Positions 57,331-64,000 of a DNA stretch of 64,000 bases are shown here, in pieces. The notes below the pieces were generated by a model that made no database searches, had not been told where the DNA came from, and saw only the letters and a program-made list of their open reading frames with translations. A program made the position numbers and the translations under genes. Position 1 is the stretch's first letter. Every line of letters starts with the position of its first letter. Origin of the DNA: Combretum micranthum (lineage: Eukaryota > Streptophyta > Magnoliopsida > Myrtales > Combretaceae); the NCBI GenBank assembly GCA_024138025.1, contig JAMXBD010001105.1, positions 124,001 to 188,000 on the forward strand, written 5' to 3'.

Positions 57331-60300
57331 TGTAAACCCCCAAAATTTTCATATTTTTTAGAAAATAATCCTAGAAGTCTAATACCAAAAACCAAAACCC
57401 TGAAAATCGACTCAAGTTAAAACCAAATTCTAAATAAAGTTAAACACGAGAATTCTTAAATCTTGAGAAAAAGAGAACCCTCAAAACAAAATAGAAAATC
57501 CAATAATCAGTTGATTCAACATCCGTACACCAATCAAATCATCTATCCAATTCCTATCACGCAAATCAAGACGATATATTCAAATAACGCTCGACAACAA
57601 AATATTAAGACCTTAAATCCCTCGGTGAATTTTAGAATAAAAAGTTTCAATTTTCACCAAAAGTCAAACTGAGTCAACCTATAACCCTAGACTCAGTTAA
57701 ACGATCCCGAGAACTAAAAAATACTAAATAATCACAAAAAAAAATGAAATAAACCATAGATGTTGAATTAGAAATATAATACAAACAAAACCCCAAAATT
57801 TTATAATCATACGAATAAAATCAACAAGCCAGAAGTTAAACCGGAACCTGAAAGTCAACAAAGCTTACAACTAACCCTAGTATTTAAGATCCAGCAATCC
57901 CGTACTCTTAAACTCTAAACAACGAAATGGAAATAATTGTTTATAATAGTTCGTAATAATATAGGAAAGTTTAAAAATATCATATTCGCAAATTTCTAGT
58001 GTCCTTCGGATCCAAACGAGATCAGTTTTTAATAACCGTGCCCTGGTACATCGGATAGCAAAAATATTTCGTTAATACCAGTAGACTCATAAAAATATAA
58101 AAAATCCAAAAATATCAGTTTTATAATTTTTCGGTAATTGAAAATTACAGATATTGTATTTATACGCTTATTTTTATTATTACTGGTATTTTAATTGTCT
58201 AGTCTACTATTGATAGTACTTTTTTACTATTTATTACTATTCATCTATCTCTACTTTTTCTTACTACCTATTCTTACAACCTACATACCTATTTCTTACA
58301 ATTTTCTTTTCTATAAAAATTCAACACCACATATTTCAAAACTTCTCTTACACTTTTCTTTTAAAATTAATTTTTAATCACTTTTCTCTCTCCTTCCCTC
58401 CTCTTGCGGTCCACCATCTCTCTCTCTTCATCCTCAATTTGTTTTCTTTTCAATTAATTTAATTACATCTAATTTTCACTCCAAAATTTATAAATGCCCC
58501 CTTCCTCCTTCATTCTTTCACCCAACTCATTTTACTATCAAGACTCTTTCAAAATCTCTCCACAAATCCACTCTCCAAAATTTCTCTCTACCAAAACTCT
58601 CTTAAACCAATTCTTCACAAAAATCCTTCTTTATACACAAACTATCTATCACATATCACTACCCACATAATATCCCATTCATCTACCATCTTCATACCAC
58701 ATAAACACTTTAGGTAAACTTTTCCAACCATTTAATTTATCCATGTCATGTAACTTAACATGACTATGGTGTTGTTTTGAAACTCACATGAGTAGTAAAA
58801 GCAACAACATGTTCATATTTTGTTATTGCACATGAAATTCTTATTTTATTATATTGTTATTATGTTTTTATACATGTTGTTATTAATGTTATTATTCGTT
58901 ATTACTGTTATTATTATGCTAACTTCTTATTCATATCTAACTAAATATATTTATGTATTTATATATAATATTTAGAGCATGTAAGCTCATTTGTTATTTA
59001 TTTAATTTCATGCTTTGTAATTTATTTATTTCATGCTATTTTAAAACTAGTCTTTCTAGTCTTAGACTTGTCCATATCAAATCAAAGCAACCTTTTCTTT
59101 CTTTTCTTTATTCTTTTTGGGACTAGTCTTTTCTTAGTCTCGGGATGTCTTGATAAAGCTAAGGCTTCCAATACTTGACCAGGTTATCTTGATGAAGCTA
59201 AGGTTCCCAATAGTTGACATTTTTATTACTTTGCTTATTATTATTTGCTTCTACTATGTTTCTCATATTCTTATTATTTTATATGCTCATAATACATGCA
59301 TTTACATAATGATATTGTCTCAACTAAATTTAAAAGTAGAATTTTCCTTTAAAGGAACTTGAAACCAAATTTTCTATTACGTGACTTGTTATTAAATAAT
59401 GAAATTATTATCAACAACATAGAAATTGAGTAATACAAGTTTTCTCAAATAATGAAGATAGCTTTACCAATAAAATATAAGAAATAAACACTTTCTTTTC
59501 ATAATATGGTAACCTAAGTTTTAGGAAAATAATTTGTTGTATTCAAAGTTTTCATAAAAAGCTTAAGATTAAACTTTTTTTAACTCCATAACAAAACCAA
59601 GAAACAAACTAGTTTTCAAAGTTAAATAAAATCAACCCATAAAGTTATAAACCCACTTAGGAAAATAATGATTTTAAAGTTTCTAAAGAACGAACTTATT
59701 TCCAAAGAATATAAATATGATAAAATAAAAAACAAACGATTTTATCAATAAAGAGGATTCTTTTCAAATAAAAATTGTAGAGGAAATAAAAGACCAAGTT
59801 TTAGAAAACAAGAACTTATATTTTAAACAAGAAATATAAGAAGAAAAGACTCCTTTTTTAAAACCATTCTAAATGCAAATTTATTAATAAGTTATCAACA
59901 ACTTAATAAATTTTTGATAACTTTGATCTTTTATCACTAAAAATAAAAATTATAAAAGACCAAAGTTAAAGGAAAATTGACTTGTTTTGGAAAAAGGAAT
60001 GAGGAAAATAAAATAAGAATATACTCATTTATAATAACCTAGGAAAATATAAAGTTTCTTTAAAATACTTGAAAAGAAACCTGTCAAGTTAAGTTTAACA
60101 CTTCAAAATGAATTGTGTTATCAACTAAATTGTTGAGACACTACCATTAGAATTTTTGCATATAAAGTGAGTTTATCTATATACTCAAAGGATTTATCAA
60201 TCGTATATATATATATATATAAATATCTATAATTTTACTAAAGGATTTTTGAATGAAGTTGAGTTGGAAAATTGTTTCGCAAAATTCAAAAATATTCATT

Positions 60301-61751
60301 TTGAATCTGTACTCTACGGTTTCGGAACCCAAACGACCTTATATGACTAAAATAACTTAAGAAATTGATAGATTTTTTTGAATAGGTAGAAAACAATATA
60401 TTATATGTCAAATTTCGAGTTAAAATGATCGAGTTATGGTCATTTTAAATTGAAATTTTATTATCTGCGATTTTGATGAACATCGCGAAATAGAGTTAGA
60501 AAGTTAAGTAGAATTTCTACGAAATACTCATCCCGGGTATTTCTTTTGTCTAGGTGACGAAGAATATGAGATTATCCTTCCTGAGGAATACTACAACTAA
60601 GAAGATTGCGAAATGGATGAGTGAGTTATTCCTCTTAATTTCGTTACCTTGCTTGTGCTTGTAAAGTAGTAGCATTAGTATACTAAGAAAGATAAAATAG
60701 GATATGTATGGGAATCCAGGAATATGTATATATGTGATTCTATGCTTATGTGTGAAATGAAAATTAAGAATATCGCAACTTCAAACTGCCTGTTTAAGTG
60801 TTTTGTTTACTTACTTATATGACTGCTTATTGTTTACTAAATTGATTGATCGTCCCCTTAATAAACCTTAATAAGATTTGGCTTAAGAAACATAAAACAC
60901 TCACGCATAGCATCCATCGAGTCGCATGTCTTTTAGAAGGCTGCTACTTCTACGCGTAGAGTTGGATTGGCTATTATCATGCTGAGACATGGGCCATGTT
61001 CCTTCCTAAAGAATCCAAATCTCTTGGGGAATGCGATCTCTAGGTTCAGAACCGAGCCAACCGACGCTTTAGATGAGGACCTGGGGACTAGCAGTAGAAG
61101 GTCAAGCATCTTTATCAACAATTCCATAACCTTTGATATGAGGGATAAATTCGTTCTATATATGGTTTCCGGATAACTACATATATTTGTGAAATCACGT
61201 GATTGTTGCATTGTATGCATAGCATATATGTGAAAATTTTAAATGAACTTGTTTGAAACCATGGTGCGAATGAAAATGAATACCTCACTAAGCTAGTTAT
61301 AAGCTTATACCCTTATTGATTTTGTTGAAATAGGTATACCCGTGGCTTAAATCAAAGATCATGACATTAAGGAAGTCATGGAAGAATATTAAACTTTTAT
61401 GAAGGCAATGGGAACATAAGATGAAGTACCTTGTAAGGTTCCTTATATGTAATATATGCTATGTTAGTATTTTAGAAATTTCTAAGGAGTATTTATTTTG
61501 ACTTGAAAACAATAGAGGAATATGTCCCTAAGAATTGTAATTTACCATGTTTATGTTTTATGATAAGTATTCTCTTTGCCTTGTTACTTTCATTATCAAT
61601 GTAAATTGCGCCACTCCGATGCGTTCCATTGGTTGTGATGTACACCTTGTACATGATATGGAAGCCTTTGCAAGACTAAGGTAGTCATTCTTAGGCTTTA
61701 GTATTGGGTATGGCAAACTACCATATTTAGGGTACCCATCGGGGCGTGACA
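57331..61751 (+). repeat. Solo LTR, 4.4 kb, long-LTR gypsy type
   Basis: TGTAAACCCCCAAAATTTTC at the left, TCGGGGCGTGACA at the right: TG...CA ends with a perfect 5-bp duplication (CAACA). The pyrimidine-rich stretch 58380-58720 with TTTATAAATGCCCCC (58488 region, a possible TATA) and the GGCGTGACA end are features of long-LTR plant gypsy elements (Tekay/Del-like), an assignment by style only. No primer site or polypurine tract borders it, so it is a solo LTR left by LTR-LTR recombination. Frames within it (for example 60933-61220, 61698-61973) have no recognisable protein. Confidence 0.75.
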
Positions 61752-61756
61752 CAACA
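61752..61756. repeat. Target-site duplication of the solo LTR, right
   Basis: CAACA, identical to 57326-57330. Confidence 0.8.
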
Positions 61757-63825
61757 AGTCAATTCTCCTTAAGTCATCCCAATATACAAACGAGACCCGT
61801 TGAACCCTGTTATCTAGCTCATGAATCAAGGATAAATAAATAAGACCATAATTATATACAATTTTATTCCCATTTACATAATTCAATTTTAACAAAATAT
61901 TTCTAAACAACAACTTAACACAATAAATATATCTATGGGCTGTGGTCCAATATTGATCATATAATCCATTCAATTTACTTAATCAGCTCAGAATCAACTA
62001 ATATTATTTCATTAATTAACCAAGATCGCAACCTATAGTAACCTAAACCACATCTTGATATAAGCCAATTATCTCATATACAAAAACCATCTCATATCAA
62101 GCTCATTACTCGTTAATCATACATCAAATCAAATATAATCAATTGCAAAGGTCTAACCAAGTCTTTATCCACTAACTTGAACCTCTATTGCAACATCATG
62201 TACTAACGATTCCGATCATGACTTTCTCATATCGACAACTTATACTAAGTCTTTGTAGCGAGCTTCGCACCTAAGATCTATCCTCAAACACAAATAATAC
62301 ATGTTAGCCAATTAATTTATTTGATACTTATTGACCCAAATTTTGTAAAGGCACAATGCAACCCACAAACAATGTGGTACTCACCAAAAATCCCAAGCTC
62401 TATATTTACTAATTCGATAACATCATATGAATAATAAAAGTTTCTATTATTTCTAGTCTTATTATGAAATAATTATTTCCCAAATTATTAAATTTAAAAT
62501 TTTAATTGAACAATAGTTAAATCAATCCATTAAAACAAAGGGGGTCGACCTACAATGTTAGTCATCTAGTCTCTTGGGTGGACAATTTGTCTCCTTCACA
62601 TTCAGATTCATCCTTTAATCTTACTTATTTATATTTTGCTATCATAATTAATTAATCATTGATTTTCTATTAGGTAACTATAACCCAAATTTATATATAG
62701 AAATTTTAGTCTTATCCCATGATGTGTGTAGAAGACTAATTTGATTATATTAAAATATTTTGATTTGATTCTTAAGTGATGCGAGAGAGTCTAAAGAGTC
62801 TAATATATGTTTTGGATGACTTAAAAGGAGATTTAGTTAGCGCGGGGATTTTTAGACTATCTGAAATGATCTGAATTTAAATTCTATTTAATTTCCATGT
62901 GTTTGTTTATTTACCTTAATTGTTGAATTAAATGAGCATGATGATTATGATAGTTGTGTTTGGTAATAGTCTAAATGTGTTATTTTGTCTATGTAGTGAA
63001 ATTAATACCTTTGTTTTATATGTATTAATGTGTGTGTAGTATAATTATTAATTGTCTCTTTTATACATTAAGGTGTTAAGTTAAGCTTAGATTTATAAAA
63101 TTAACCTTGGTTTTGCATAAGATTAGTTGATAGAAATTTTCCTTAGTTAACCTAGCATTTATGCCTAAATGAAGCCCCAAATGAGACTCAAATTCACCTA
63201 AAATGCACCTTAAATTTATATATGCCTTAAAAGTCACTTTTTAGATAAGTTTAAACCTCTAATTTGCTTAATTGGACTCCTTTTTGAGCAATCCTCTCCT
63301 TTATACGAATTTTCCTTTTTCTTTCTTTCTTTTCTCTTCCTCTTTCATTTCAATTTCCAAGTTCAAGTCAAGAACAATATCAAGATTTAAAAATCAATGT
63401 TCTCTCCAAGACAAGGCATATACATGCGAGTTGATTTAAGTAGAAATTTTGTTTTGTTTTCATTTCTTGTAGTGGTTATGTGAAATATTAGATGAAATGA
63501 GTTTAAATGCTATCTAAATTGCTTGTTCATGCATTGAGATTAGTTAGGAATGTGTTTTGTGAGTGTGTGAGTTTGTTTAAGTATTGTGGTAGTGATATGA
63601 AGTGTTGGGAGGAAATAAAGATAGTTTGAGTAGGAAAGTTGAGAATGAATGGAAGTGGAATTAGAAGTGATCAAATGTGTTGATTTCATGTTTTGAGTTG
63701 CTAGGATTGAGTAGTATAGATAGGAGTGAGTATATAAAGTTAAAAATGAAGTTGAAGAAGATTTAAAAGTGTTATAGGTTGGAAAGTTGTAAAATGAAAA
63801 ATAGGGGATTTGTGTTCTGTCGAAT
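61757..63825. other. AT-rich DNA, unassigned, perhaps part of a large LTR
   Basis: No gene supported. The pyrimidine-rich run at 63295-63355 and the GC-motif block that follows at 63.83 kb make it possible that 62.7-64 kb lies inside another long LTR truncated by the window edge. Confidence 0.35.
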
Positions 63826-63834
63826 AGGTCTGTT

Positions 63835-64000
63835 TTGAACGTACGCCAGCATCTGGAAATTCAACGCCGCCGGCGTAGAGGCAGCGTTGGAAGTAATCAG
63901 AAGTGAAATTCTTAACACCGCTTTTGAACACCGCCGGCCTTTTCAATAAATTTTGCAAGCGTTTGTTCTTTAGAACGTACGCCGGCAATTTGAGAGTTTA
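63835..64000 (+). repeat. GC-motif block of an LTR-like repeat, cut by the window end
   Basis: GAACGTACGCCAGCATCTGGAAATT (63838 on), CGCCGCCGGCG (63865-63875), CACCGCCGGCCTTTT (63929-63943) and GAACGTACGCCGGCAATTTGAG (63974-63995). These repeat the motif found in the U3 of the copia LTR (GTACGCCAGCAATTT at 217-231) and of the gypsy LTRs. The orientation is that of the copia LTR. Confidence 0.55.

Noticed and set aside
60933..61220. 95-codon minus frame and an overlapping 69-codon plus frame
   Set aside because: Both lie inside the 4.4-kb solo LTR and show no recognisable domain.
1..64000. CRISPR arrays, operons, bacterial ribosome sites, tRNA or rRNA genes
   Set aside because: None seen. 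The tRNA-like words are retroelement primer sites complementary to tRNA ends, not tRNA genes.

Overview
This window looks like nuclear DNA from a flowering plant (probably a eudicot), in a repeat-rich, gene-poor, strongly AT-rich stretch such as pericentromeric heterochromatin. The evidence is the content: LTR retrotransposons of both the Ty1/copia and Ty3/gypsy superfamilies with plant-type tRNA primer sites, hAT-like and MITE-like DNA transposons, and no recognisable intact host gene, tRNA or rRNA. Almost every reading frame longer than 60 codons is a retroelement fragment or a chance frame in low-complexity DNA.

Layout. 0.17-5.8 kb: a decayed copia chain with three LTRs. 6.65-12.18 kb: a full-length but decayed gypsy element (gypsy-1, plus strand). 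13.8-17.7 kb: most of a very long LTR, minus strand. 18.97-20.87 kb: a hAT-like non-autonomous element holding a 1.38-kb LTR-like insertion, beside a tandem duplication (20.9-21.5 kb). 21.8-22.5 kb: a hAT-like element. 24.0-30.5 kb: a Tat/Athila-type gypsy remnant whose leader/gag is split by a 4.8-kb composite of two gag-retaining, pol-deleted gypsy derivatives that share a central LTR and seem to have been inverted between the outer LTRs. 31.4-32.0 kb: a FAR1/MULE-type SWIM remnant. 35.7-36.7 kb: a hAT-like element. 39.3-40.2 kb: a gag/coat-like zinc-knuckle remnant. 42.46-47.98 kb: the best preserved element (gypsy-2, minus strand), with a perfect 5-bp target duplication and an uninterrupted RT. 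48.05-48.76 kb: a hAT-like element. 50.5-52.4 kb: a gypsy pol remnant. 53.2-56.6 kb: MITE copies. 57.33-61.75 kb: a 4.4-kb solo LTR with a perfect target duplication, same family as the inverted copy at 13.8-17.7 kb. 63.8-64.0 kb: the start of another GC-motif-bearing repeat.

Two observations stand out. First, U3 regions of unrelated copia and gypsy LTRs share a GC-rich cassette (core GCCGYCGGCCTTGG, often preceded by AACTGTACGCC) that contrasts with the AT-rich surroundings. Second, the 24.49-29.30 kb composite can be read as one insertion of a three-LTR, pol-deleted element whose inside was later inverted, leaving an 85-bp-arm palindrome at one junction. Superfamily calls rest on conserved motifs read by eye; lineage names, ages and boundaries without a target duplication are inference.
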